DNA of 64,000 bases from Asterias amurensis (taxonomy: Eukaryota; Echinodermata; Asteroidea; Forcipulatida; Asteriidae), in the NCBI RefSeq assembly GCF_032118995.1, contig NC_092661.1:17021506-17085505 (forward strand), read 5' to 3'. Every line of letters starts with the position of its first letter. Within the stretch, counting starts at the first letter, position 1. The notes under the pieces are model-generated. The model worked only from the letters and a program-made list of their open reading frames with translations, had not been told where the DNA came from and did no database searches. Shown in pieces: positions 54,591-63,817 of this stretch. The translations under genes and the position numbers were made by a program.

Positions 54591-54714
54591 TGAACCATAA
54601 AACACGCACAATGCACGGGCGCCGAACTGTGTTTGTGTTGGGGAACCAATCACGTCAGTCAGTCAGTCAGTCGATACTGGAAGAAGTATATGGAACGCCA
54701 AAGAGGCATTTAAT

Positions 54715-55310
54715 CATCGGTGATGGTATTTGCAACCGGAAATTTGTCATCGGTGGTGGTCCTATGCGATCGGTGATCAATTTTAGCGAGCGGTGATAAA
54801 ACACGATCGGTGGTCCATTTTAGCGATCGGTCATGCATATTCATGATCGGTGATGGTTTAGCGATCGGTCATGCATATTCACGATCGGTGATGGCTTTTT
54901 GCAATCGGTCAACTTTAGTGAGCGGTGGTGGCTTTTTGCAATCGGTAAACTTTAGTGATCGGTGGTGGCTTTTTGCAATCGGTCAACTTTAGTGATCGGT
55001 GGTGGCTTTTTGCAATCGGTCAACTTTAGGGATCGGTGGTGGCTTTTTGCAATCGGTCAACTTTAGAGATCGGTGGTGGCTTTTTGCAATCGGTCAACTT
55101 TAGAGATCGGTGGTGGCTTTTTGCAATCGGTCAACTTTTGCAACCGGTGATGGAATTTTGCAATCGGTCAACTTTAGTGATCGGTGGTGGCTTTTTGCAA
55201 TCGGTCAACTTCAGGGATCGGTGGTGGCTTTTTGCAATCAGTCAACTTTAGGGATCGGTGGTGGCTTTTTGCAATCGGTCAACGTTTGCAGCCGGTGATG
55301 GAATTTTGGG
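54715..55310 (+). repeat. 37-bp minisatellite, left copy
   Basis: Unit gatcggtggtggcttttt plus gcaatcggtcaactttagt (37 bp). About ten units with variants (gatcggtgatgg, caaccggtgatggaattttg). The first part (54715-54900) is an irregular form with gcgatcggtcatgcatattc. The repeat is contiguous, with no spacers. Confidence 0.93.
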
Positions 55311-55694
55311 ATTTCCGAATTTTGCGTCCGGTCGGTGCAGGCCTACTTCAAAACCTATGATTGTGTAGATTGTTGATATTAATTGTTGTTATTTTCTAGT
55401 TCATACCACCGTGGAGGAATAAATTACACTCACCAGCGGGTTGACTGACTTGCCAAACATTTTTAGAAGAGTACCATTTTATACCCAGATAACATACATA
55501 CATTGGGCAATCAGTTATTCCAAATTATTACATTATTGCAATCAAGATTTATTAATATCTACAATTTTTGGGGTATTTTATAGCAAAAAAAAATCTCAAC
55601 AAATTACATTACTTTGTCATTTTTTAATTGTTTCGACAATCTTAAGACATCCTGTGCCACAGCTTTGACACCCTGCCTTGAAAATTGCATATTA

Positions 55695-55980
55695 TGACCA
55701 ATGTCGGTTCAATGCCGGCCCAATGGTGGCCGTTACCAAATCAGTATTGGCACAAAAAAAGTTGTTTTATACCATTATTTGCCAAAACGGTGTGCCACTT
55801 CGAAACCAGTATTGGCCCAGAAAAGGTTTTCTATACCATTTTGTCAAATGGCGTGGCGCTAAAAACAAAAGTATTGGCCCAGAAAAGATTGTCTATGGTG
55901 CAGCTACAAAACCAGTGTTGGCCCAATAGAGGTTTTCTACCATTTTGCCAAAATGGTGTGCCGCCAACAAACCAGTAGAC
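55695..55980 (+). repeat. ~60-bp repeat block E in left arm
   Basis: Units built of accagtattggcccagaaaa, ggttttctataccattttg and caaaatggtgtgccgcc; four to five diverged copies. Present inverted at 59190-59480 and, more diverged, at 56730-57235. Confidence 0.85.
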
Positions 55981-56225
55981 AGATGACAGAAAGTAAAACT
56001 TTCATTATCAGACGAAAATTCAACCAGCATTTTAACTCGTAAGTTTTTATTAATAAAATAAAAATGCAAAAAGTATATCAAATATATTAAATTTAAATGA
56101 AATTACTTTGCAATAAAAAAGTTCATTACAATAAAGTGTAGTTGTCCATGATAAACAAAAAACATAAAAAAATGAAAAAACAGCAGCAATGAATAAATCA
56201 AATTAAAAATGCTATGTAAAAACCG

Positions 56226-56560
56226 CTGCTTCGGCACCACCGCCGCCCACGACGACGGCCCCGTCGACGACACCAGCTTGTGGATGGAATGTTATGGCGG
56301 ATGGGGTACCTCCATCGACATTTACGGTTCCACCAACGGCAGCGGCGGTGCATGGGGCAGTGATGCCGCCGACAACAATCGGTGAATCTTTCAATACACC
56401 AGTATTTGTAAGTTCCGTTAGCGCGTCGCTTGCTGGGATAGATAGCGCGCCACTGCATAGCGTCTGTGACGATCTTGGGGCCGCCGCGCCCTTTAGCGTT
56501 GCAAGAAAAAATTTGGAAGGGCGAGTTTGTGGAGTTAGGGTCCCTTTTGCGCATTAAGAC
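56226..56560. other. GC-rich segment in the loop with overlapping ORFs
   Basis: Abrupt GC-rich island in AT-rich DNA with open frames on both strands: plus 56294-56557; minus 56198-56554, and a Gly/Ala/Val-rich minus frame ending 56212. The 118-aa minus frame has a W-x-Y-x-NG-x-YWC-x-C-x-H arrangement vaguely like a FLYWCH zinc finger, but none of the frames is convincing. Confidence 0.35.
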
Positions 56561-56639
56561 TCTTTGAGCATTAAGGATTAACCTTTAAACAAAATTTGCC
56601 CCCCATATTGACCTAGCTCTACTTCCAGGTCAACCGGAA

Positions 56640-57235
56640 GTGGGACAATATCCCAAGAACTTCACAACCTATGTTCAAACCTTTTTTCAGTTATAGCCTA
56701 ACAAACAATACAGTATCGGGCCAATGGTGGCATGTACCGGCGTCGAGTTTCGATACGGTGCCGTTAATTATGATGATGATATTGAGCCAGAATTGGGCCA
56801 GTGCTGGCCTTCTTCCGGTCAAGCGTCATGTCCTTGCTAGTAAAGTGCCCACACTGGGCCAATGTCGGTTTTATAGAGGCAAACTATTTTAGTTAGGACG
56901 GAGGTTTGCCTGTCTTGGCCAATATTGGTTTTGTGCGGCACATCGTTTCGGCAAAATGATGAACCTTTAATGGGCCAATGCTGGTTTTGTAGCGGTGCAC
57001 CATTTTGGGAAAGTGGTAGAAAACCTGCAATGGTCCAATACTGGTTTTGTGGCACACCATTTGGGAAAACAGGCAGAAAACCTCTCATTGAGCCAATACT
57101 GGTTTTGTAGCTGCACACCATTTTTGTCAAAATGGTGTCATATAGAAAACCTTTTCGGGGCCAATTATGCCAATACTGGCTTTGGCAAAACGGTAAAGAA
57201 ATATGTTCTAATTACTAAACCGACTTGATATTTAA
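56640..57235 (-). repeat. Inner inverted copy of block E in the loop
   Basis: Words ggccaatactggttttgtag, cgcaccattttggg and tagaaaacct in five to six units, in the opposite orientation to 55695-55980. Together with that block it forms a second inverted repeat around the AT-rich and GC-rich segments. Confidence 0.8.
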
Positions 57236-57266
57236 AAAGGAATTAGCCCATGCAAGTTATTGAAGC

Positions 57267-57421
57267 TGGGGTGGATTTCACAAAGAGTTAAGACTAGTCT
57301 TATCTCGAGTTAGGAAGAGTTAATCGTCCTAACTTAGGACTAGCCATACGTTTCTTATATATCTCCAAGGACTATGTCCTAAGTTAGGACTAGGCCTAAC
57401 TCTCTGTGAAATCGACCCCTG
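57267..57421. mobile_element. MITE family C copy inside the foldback loop
   Basis: ctggggtggatttcacaaag at the left; gtgaaatcgacccctg at the right; taagttaggactag interior words. Confidence 0.8.
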
Positions 57422-57664
57422 ATGGTACCGGCACTTTGAGAAACCGAATACTATTGTAGAGGCCTCATGCCTAAATGCCCCCCCCCCCCCTAAATTTTCA
57501 TTATGCCCCTCCCCTAAATTTTCAACTATTATGCCCCCACCCCTTTGTTTCAACAGCCATACTCTTAACCAATCAGAAGCCTGGAAATAACCCCAGTGAG
57601 TAAGTATTATGGGATCACCATGTGCACCACACACACAGCATGCAGCCATGCCATGCCATCCCAT

Positions 57665-57758
57665 GTCATATTGGATGTGATGCTCAGTGAGTGCACTAGA
57701 CAATTAAAACCGTGAAGTCTACTTACTGTGTTTTCCGTTTTCATCCTTTTCAATGCAG
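57665..57758 (+). repeat. 94-bp direct repeat, copy 1
   Basis: Starts gtcatattggatgtgatgct and ends ccttttcaatgcag, directly followed by gtatgt. Two mismatches to 58793-58886. Confidence 0.92.
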
Positions 57759-58792
57759 GTATGTAGGTTTTCCTTTCCATAAATTAATAAGTTCATAAAA
57801 TGTAGATTGCTATGGTAGTATTTTTTATGGTTTTTGACTAAGTGATAAGAAAGATTTATGCCCTCAAACTTTGCCATAGCTTTCACTTTCACCATCCATT
57901 AATTAGTACATGTGTGTGTGTGTAGAATTTTACAGGTAACCAAAAGTTGTCTAAAACATGAGAAGTTCCTAAGTGTGTAAAATTATTAGTTCAGATTTTA
58001 GTCCATTTTCCTCTGTGTGATTTTATAAATTAACTTGAGTTTCTGATAGCTTACATTCCTTGGAAATTATTGATACTGAGAAAAGTGTTTTATGACTGTT
58101 CCAAAAATGCTTATTTCTAGAGGAAAAACAAGAGTATTTTCTGATCTTTTATGAGTTCAGTTTAAGCACTGTACAGATTATTATGTATGCTACATGTAAA
58201 TATACATGTGTACACAGGGACCAGAGTATGAGGGAACAATAACTCTAGACTCTCAGTGGAAAATGGAAGAGTAAAGGTCGTTAGTTTTAAACTATTGAGG
58301 CCTTGGTCACTGGTAGAGTATTTAGTCAAGATAGTGTGGAGAGCCTTGATGGTTTGAAACATGCTTAGTTTTATTTAGTAGAGGCAAGTCCAAGTTTTAG
58401 AAAGTGACTAATTCTTGCTGGTTTATTAAAATAGCCAAATTGTTTTTGTGTATACATGTACACCAGACTGAAGACTTTAACATGGTCTAGTAGGGTCACA
58501 GAAGGTGTTTATTGATCCTTTTGAGCTAATGTGTTACTTGGTTTTGATTATTGGGCTAAAATACTACGATTACTTTACGTATGGAGTAAGTTCAGAAGTG
58601 TACAGGTCTAGCCAGTGTTTTAATTATTATCAAGTTTGAGCCTAGTGATATGTGTTTATTGACACAGAGTGGAGTTTTGCTTAATGCAAAGAACACTAGG
58701 ATGGATATTTCAGGCAGAGATTTAGTTTATTATTGACGTAATTTTAACATGTTCTATTTTAATGTTCAAGTAATTGTTGTGAAGTTTCAAAA
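57759..58792. other. AT-rich non-coding DNA between the 94-bp repeats
   Basis: No ORF or repeat family recognised. Contains many tacatgtaaata/gtacatg-type words. Confidence 0.5.
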
Positions 58793-58886
58793 GTCATATT
58801 GGATGTGATGCTCAGTGAGTGCACTAGACAATTAAAACCGTGAAGCCTACTTACTGTGTTTTCCGTTTTCATCCTTTTCAATACAG
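58793..58886 (+). repeat. 94-bp direct repeat, copy 2
   Basis: Ends ccttttcaatacag, a strong acceptor-like sequence. Separated from copy 1 by 1034 bp of AT-rich DNA with no ORF. Confidence 0.92.
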
Positions 58887-59189
58887 AATTATTCAAATTA
58901 ATGTGCACATCGGAGTAAACCTTCTGGCTTACGACGGGTGTAACACTATTAATAAAACAAAATTCTAAAATGTATACCTCCTTTATTATTCTATTGGTTT
59001 TTACATAGCATTTTTAATTTGATTTATTCATTGCTGCTGTTTTTTCATTTTTTTATGTTTTTTGTTTATCATGGACAACTACACTTTATTGTAATGAACT
59101 TTTTTATTGCAAAGTAATTTCATTTAAATTTAATATATTTGATATACTTTTTGCATTTTTATTTTATTAATAAAAACTTACGAGTTAAA

Positions 59190-59480
59190 ATACTGGTTTG
59201 TTGGCGGCACACCATTTTGGCAAAATGGTAGAAAACCTCTATTGGGCCAACACTGGTTTTGTAGCTGCACCATAGACAATCTTTTCTGGGCCAATACTTT
59301 TGTTTTTAGCGCCACGCCATTTGACAAAATGGTATAGAAAACCTTTTCTGGGCCAATACTGGTTTCGAAGTGGCACACCGTTTTGGCAAATAATGGTATA
59401 AAACAACTTTTTTGTGCCAATACTGATTTGGTAACGGCCACCATTGGGCCGGCATTGAACCGACATTGGTCATAATATGC
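59190..59480 (-). repeat. ~60-bp repeat block E in right arm
   Basis: Reverse complement of 55695-55980, nearly identical. Confidence 0.88.
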
Positions 59481-59859
59481 AATTTTCAAGGCAGGGTGTC
59501 AAAGCTGTGGCACAGGATGTCTTAAGATTGTCGAAACAATTAAAAAATGACAAAGTAATGTAACTTGTTGAGATTTTTTTTGCTATAAAATACCCCAAAA
59601 ATTGTAGTTATTAATAAATCTTGATTGCAATAATGTAATAATTTGGAATAACTGATTGCCCAATGTATGTATGTTATCTGGGTATAAAATGGTACTCTTC
59701 TAAAAATGTTTGGCAAGTCAGTCAACCCGCTGATGAGTGTAATTTATTCCTCCACGGTGGTGTGAAATAGAAAATAACAACAATTAATATCAACAATCTA
59801 CACAATCATAGGTTTTGAAGTAGGCCTGCACCGACCGGACGCAAAATTCGGATATCCCA

Positions 59860-60530
59860 AAATTCCATCACCGGTTGCAAACGTTGACCGATTGCAAAAA
59901 GCCACCACCGATCCCTAAAGTTGACTGATTGCAAAAAGCCACCACCGATCCCTGAAGTTGACCGATTGCAAAAAGCCACCACCGATCCCTAAAGTTGACC
60001 GATTGCAAAAATCCACCACCGATCACTAAAGTTGACTGATTGCAAAAAGCCACCACCGATCCCTGAGGTTGACCGATTGCAAAAAGCCACCACCGATCAC
60101 TCAAGTTGACCGATTGCAAAATTCCATCACCGGTTGCAAAAGTTGACCGATTGCAAAAAGCCACCACCGATCTCTAAAGTTGACCGATTGCAAAAAGCCA
60201 CCACCGATCCCTAAAGTTGACCGATTGCAAAAAGCCACCACCGATCACTAAAGTTGACCGATTGCAAAAAGCCACCACCGATCACTAAAGTTTACCGATT
60301 GCAAAAAGCCACCACCGATCACTAAAGTTGACCGATTGCAAAAAGCCATCACCGATCGTGAATATGCATGGCTAAACCATCACCGATCATGAATATGCAT
60401 GACCGATCGCTAAAATGGACCACCGATCGTGTTTTATCACCGGTTGCTAAAATTGATCACCGATCGCATAGGAACACCACCGATGACAAATTTGATCACC
60501 GGTTGCAAATACCATCACCGATGATTAAAT
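59860..60530 (-). repeat. 37-bp minisatellite, right (inverted) copy
   Basis: Reverse complement of the left array (aaagccaccaccgatc, aaagttgaccgattgc), with about 12-13 units, so slightly longer than the left array. Confidence 0.93.
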
Positions 60531-60549
60531 GCCTCTTTGGCGTTCCATA

Positions 60550-60799
60550 GAAGTAGGCCTACTTTTGTGATGACCGCGCATGTGGCCGCGGCATCTCAAA
60601 GGAAATACTCTGGCGGAGGTTTCACGGCTACCATCCAAAATAGACTTCAGGGATTCTTTCTTTACAAAAAAACACGGTCAGTCATACATTTTCCCGTGTG
60701 GTTTATTTCAAATGAAGCGGGTGACACGTTTGTTCAATAAACTGAAACATTCACGGGCGGTCCTTTGAAAAAGCAGATGGCCACTTTTCGTCCTCCATA
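60550..60799 (-). repeat. Right outer domain: single subrepeat plus unrelated DNA
   Basis: Only the terminal unit (cagatggccacttttcgtcc) and the tcacgggcggtcctttgaaa junction match the left outer domain. 60550-60745 has no counterpart on the left. Confidence 0.75.
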
Positions 60800-60806
60800 C
60801 TATAAC
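60800..60806. repeat. Target-site duplication of foldback element, right (ctataac)
   Basis: Seven bases after the cctccata terminus, identical to 54012-54018. The next base on either side differs. Confidence 0.85.
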
Positions 60807-61052
60807 ACGAGGGAAAATTGCTGTGACCACACACAAAAAAGGCCAACAACAACGAAAAGAGAAGACAAAAAAGATGGCCTAAACATGTCAACACTGTTAA
60901 AGATTTACACACTTTTGGCCCATCTCATAAAAAAAAATTATATTTAAATATGGCTGGGTTTTTTTAGATTCGAGACAGTCACAAGCTTTCATTGAAGATT
61001 TGCATGAACAAAATCTGCACTTGATACTTAGTAGTTATTTAGAAACTAAATA
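60807..61052. other. Non-coding DNA
   Basis: Nothing recognised. Confidence 0.4.
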
Positions 61053-61446
61053 TTAAAGGAACATTACAAAATTGGTTGTTGCTAGCAAAACAGTTTCTGA
61101 CAGTGTAAGCACTTTTTGTAATCCACCATATACATTTTGTACATTAACTGACAAACCTGTAGAAGTTTGAAATCGATCGGCCATCTGGGTCACGACAAAA
61201 TAGTGAAAAACCGATTACAAATTTTGGATTGCATCGATGCCAAAATAAAAATGAATAAAACGCTCACTGAGCGATAAACTCCAAACGCGAAGTTAGATTA
61301 TTTATTTCTCGTCAAATATGACATTTCAGACACAAATGTTTCAAGGGATGTTTTAACCTATCATCATCATTAGACCGTGTGAGTTTTATGTAAATCTGTG
61401 ATCTTCAAGATTTTTGTTTCTTACCAATTCTGTAACGTTCCTTTAA
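61053..61446. mobile_element. TTAA MITE family G
   Basis: 394 bp; TTAA at 61053-61056 and 61443-61446; ends aggaacattacaaaattggt and accaattctgtaacgttcct. The first bases resemble family B ends, but the interior is unrelated. Confidence 0.88.
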
Positions 61447-62080
61447 ACATTATTGGGATCCCCATACTATGTCACGTTCATCAGCCATGTACAAAAGTTG
61501 CAGGCGTGTCAGAAGTTTTTTGTGCAAAGTCTGTGGACTATGCCAAAGTTTGTTGATGTATTCTGTTTCGAAACAGCATTATCTGTCAAAAGATGTCCTA
61601 CATCCACAGGACTGTTTGTTATTATTCTTGATGCCATCGAGAAGACAGTTTTTTTTAAACATAAGTGCATCATTCCTTTCAGAAATTATACATAATGTTT
61701 GTGTACAGATAATATCAGTCATCGGGCTTACCTAATGGCAACACACAAGTCTCCTGTGGTAATTTGCTAATTTAAATCAACATTATCAGGGGCTGGGTTT
61801 TTTTTTCGAGGACGCTGAACTTAAACTGAAAATGTTGAACTCACAACATGGGATTGAAGAATCTTTTTAAAACAGCAGTCAACTACATTGAAAATAAAGT
61901 TCCGATGTTTCGTACCAGCAAAGTGACGTCAAGTCCTGGTCTTGACTATCGTGTTCTTATGCAACACATCACCTAACCATTACACCCTATTTGTTTTATT
62001 TTTTAAAGTGTGTGTGCCATACTGGACCCAGATTTTGAAAGTTTGGCCGAAGCGCAAAGAATAAAAGTGAGTGAACTTGA
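61447..62080. other. Non-coding DNA
   Basis: Overlapping 80-88 aa ORFs near 61453-61735 show no domain signature. No repeat family recognised. Confidence 0.4.
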
Positions 62081-62109
62081 AATGCATTCCACATGGCCGT
62101 TTCTTTCTT

Positions 62110-62240
62110 TCAGCACAGCATCCAGGCTCTGGAATTCACTTCCTGAAAACCTCAGGGTAAATACATGTACACAACATCTCCCTCTTTCAGCAGCAACTGA
62201 AGACACGCCTGTTCACACTTGCTTTCCCTAACATTTGAGA
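62110..62240 (+). pseudogene. LINE reverse-transcriptase C-terminal fragment, copy 1
   Basis: Translation includes FSTASRLWNSLPENLR, then, after a frame change, SLFQQQLKTRLFTLAFP. The LWNSLP...LK..LF..AF pattern is the conserved C-terminus of reverse transcriptases of many CR1/L2-type LINEs. No upstream polymerase motifs remain. Confidence 0.8.
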
Positions 62241-62314
62241 ATGTCCCTCTTGTTCCATCTTGACCAGCGCCTTTGAACAAACACAATCACAGTCGGCCAT
62301 TTTTTGAGTCAGGG

Positions 62315-62450
62315 GTTTTGCACAGCATGGCACACTGGTTCTGGAATTCACTTCCTGGAAACCTCAGAGAAACACACAACATCTTCCTTTTTTCAGCAGC
62401 AACTGAAGACACACCTGTTCAAACTTGCTTTCCCTACCACTTGAGAATTC
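62315..62450 (+). pseudogene. LINE reverse-transcriptase C-terminal fragment, copy 2
   Basis: FWNSLPGNLR followed in another frame by FQQQLKTHLFKLAFP. About 80% similar to copy 1 and in the same orientation about 205 bp downstream. Confidence 0.8.
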
Positions 62451-63069
62451 CCTCTTTTCCATCATTCTTGCCCATTGCTTTAAATGGTTTCCCACTGATT
62501 AAAGTACGCCTTGCTGTGTTATTACTATTATATCTGGGGAAAAATTCAATCAAGACCACCGACACGAGAGGTCAGTGACCCTGATAAATCTAAGTACAAC
62601 ATAGTGCTAATAATATCTATTGAATAACGTAGGTAGTCCATCTTTATTTATAACCTTTGCGTCCGAGTATGAAAATACAATTTTGAGGGTCCCACTGTGA
62701 AGTTTGATCAGCCCTGCTGTGGTCCGTTAACATCTTATTTAATAGATTGGATGAGACAGAAGACTTGTTTGTTTCATGAAATATTATTGGACTCTTGAAG
62801 CATCCAGGCATGGAGTTTGGCTGGCGTTATATTCAGGCATCCTTGTTTTGTCAAGGTTCCTATATATAGCTTGGCTTTAAAGGTTGGGCATTCATGTAGA
62901 TCAGTAACTACTAATACTTGGTTCAAATTTTGTTTTGTTAAATTCACTGAATTAGACATTCTTGATGGAAGTACCTGACAGTTCCTGCTATTTTCTCTGC
63001 AGTTTTCAGCTGAAATGCCAACACACGTAATAAAGATAAAATAAATCTATGGCCCTTTCTTCAACCTTT
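62451..63069. other. Non-coding DNA
   Basis: No gene or repeat recognised beyond the LINE tail. Confidence 0.4.
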
Positions 63070-63430
63070 TTAAAGGGAAGGTACACGTTTAGTAATTACT
63101 CAAAACAAATATTAACTTAAAAACTGACTTGGTAACGAGCTTTGGAGAGCTGTTGATAGTATAAAACATTGTGGGAAACGACTCCCTCTGAAGTATTGTA
63201 GTTTTTGTAAAAGAGGTAATTTCCCACTTAATTAATAAAAGACTTCTATTCCTATCTGAAAGCACACAAATTTGTCCAACAAGGGTGTTTTTTCTTTCAT
63301 CATTTTCTCGCAACTTCGATGACCAATTGAGCCCAAATTTGCACAGGCTTGTTATTTTATGCTTATGATGGGATACACCAAGTGAGAACACTGGTCTTTG
63401 ACAATTACCAAACGTGTACAGTGCCTTTAA
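63070..63430 (+). mobile_element. TTAA MITE family A, gggaaggtacacg subfamily (A17)
   Basis: TTAA at 63070-63073 and 63427-63430; ends agggaaggtacacgtttagt and caaacgtgtacagtgcct. Shares its right TTAA with the next element. Confidence 0.92.
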
Positions 63431-63817
63431 AGACCGGGGGATTGGCACTATTGGTAATTGTCAAAGACAAGTCTTCACACTTGTTGTATCACAAAATATG
63501 CATAAAATAACAAACCTGTGAAAATTTGAGCTCAATCGGTCGTCGAAGTTGCGAGATAATTATGAAAGAAAAAACACATTTGTCACACGAAGTTGTGTGC
63601 GTTCAGATGCTTGATTTCTAGACCTCAAATTCTAAATCTGAGGTCTTGAAATCAAATTCGTGGAAAATTACTTCTTTCTCGAAAACTACTCCACATCAGA
63701 GGGAGCCGTTTCTCACAATGTTTTATACTACCAACCTCTCCCCAATACTTGTTACCAAGTAAGGTTTCATGCTAATAAATATTTTGAGCAATTACCAATA
63801 GTGTCAACTGCCTTTAA
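63427..63817 (-). mobile_element. TTAA MITE family A copy (A18)
   Basis: TTAA at 63427-63430 and 63814-63817; left end slightly altered (agaccgggggattggcacta), right end atagtgtcaactgcct. Confidence 0.9.

Larger units (their letters stand above)
54689..56224 (+). repeat. Left inverted arm (~1.54 kb)
   Basis: From tatggaacgccaaagaggca to aatgctatgtaaaaacc. Matches the reverse complement of 58996-60549 at an estimated 97-99% in the single-copy parts; differences cluster in the minisatellite. Confidence 0.93.
58996..60549 (-). repeat. Right inverted arm (~1.55 kb)
   Basis: Reverse complement of 54689-56224. The boundary is sharp at ggtttttacatagcattttt; outside it the two loop sides are unrelated. 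Confidence 0.93.
54019..60799. mobile_element. 6.8-kb foldback (TU/Galileo-like) transposon with nested tandem-repeat arms
   Basis: Termini tatggaggacggaaagtgg and the inverse of tatggaggacgaaaagtgg (about 32 of 34 terminal bases match) are flanked by a perfect 7-bp duplication. Inside, 54689-56224 and 58996-60549 are near-identical inverted arms of about 1.54 kb. The outer domains differ in length: 54019-54688 has several subrepeats, 60550-60799 only one. The loop (56225-58995) has no convincing transposase, so this copy is non-autonomous. Long inverted arms built of short tandem repeats are the hallmark of foldback elements, such as the sea urchin TU elements and Drosophila FB and Galileo. 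A 7-bp duplication matches Galileo (P superfamily); TU elements have 8 bp. Superfamily assignment is inference. Confidence 0.85.

Noticed and set aside
54810..55298. Overlapping ORFs with repeating VAFCNRST / GGGFLQSVN peptides
   Set aside because: They are translations of the 37-bp minisatellite. Its length cycles through all frames, so repeated peptides are inevitable. The mirrored ORFs at 59868-60167 are the same.
54715..55310. Possible CRISPR-like array (regular 37-bp repeats)
   Set aside because: The repeats are contiguous with no spacers, and the context is animal nuclear DNA.
55678..55978. ORFs of about 83-97 aa recurring at 59178-59489
   Set aside because: These are the same block of ~60-bp repeats in the two inverted arms. 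Identity reflects arm duplication, and the peptides show no domain.
56294..56557. 87-aa plus-strand ORF in the foldback loop
   Set aside because: Competing open frames on both strands in a GC-rich island and no domain signature. Not called as a gene.
61453..61735. Overlapping 80- and 88-aa ORFs
   Set aside because: No recognisable domain, two frames equally open, surrounding DNA AT-rich.
22237..63448. Recurring small ORFs such as CFQMLDFETSNSKSEVSKSNSWKI
   Set aside because: All lie in family A MITE copies and recur because the DNA does. Frames are broken in most copies, so no coding role is supported.
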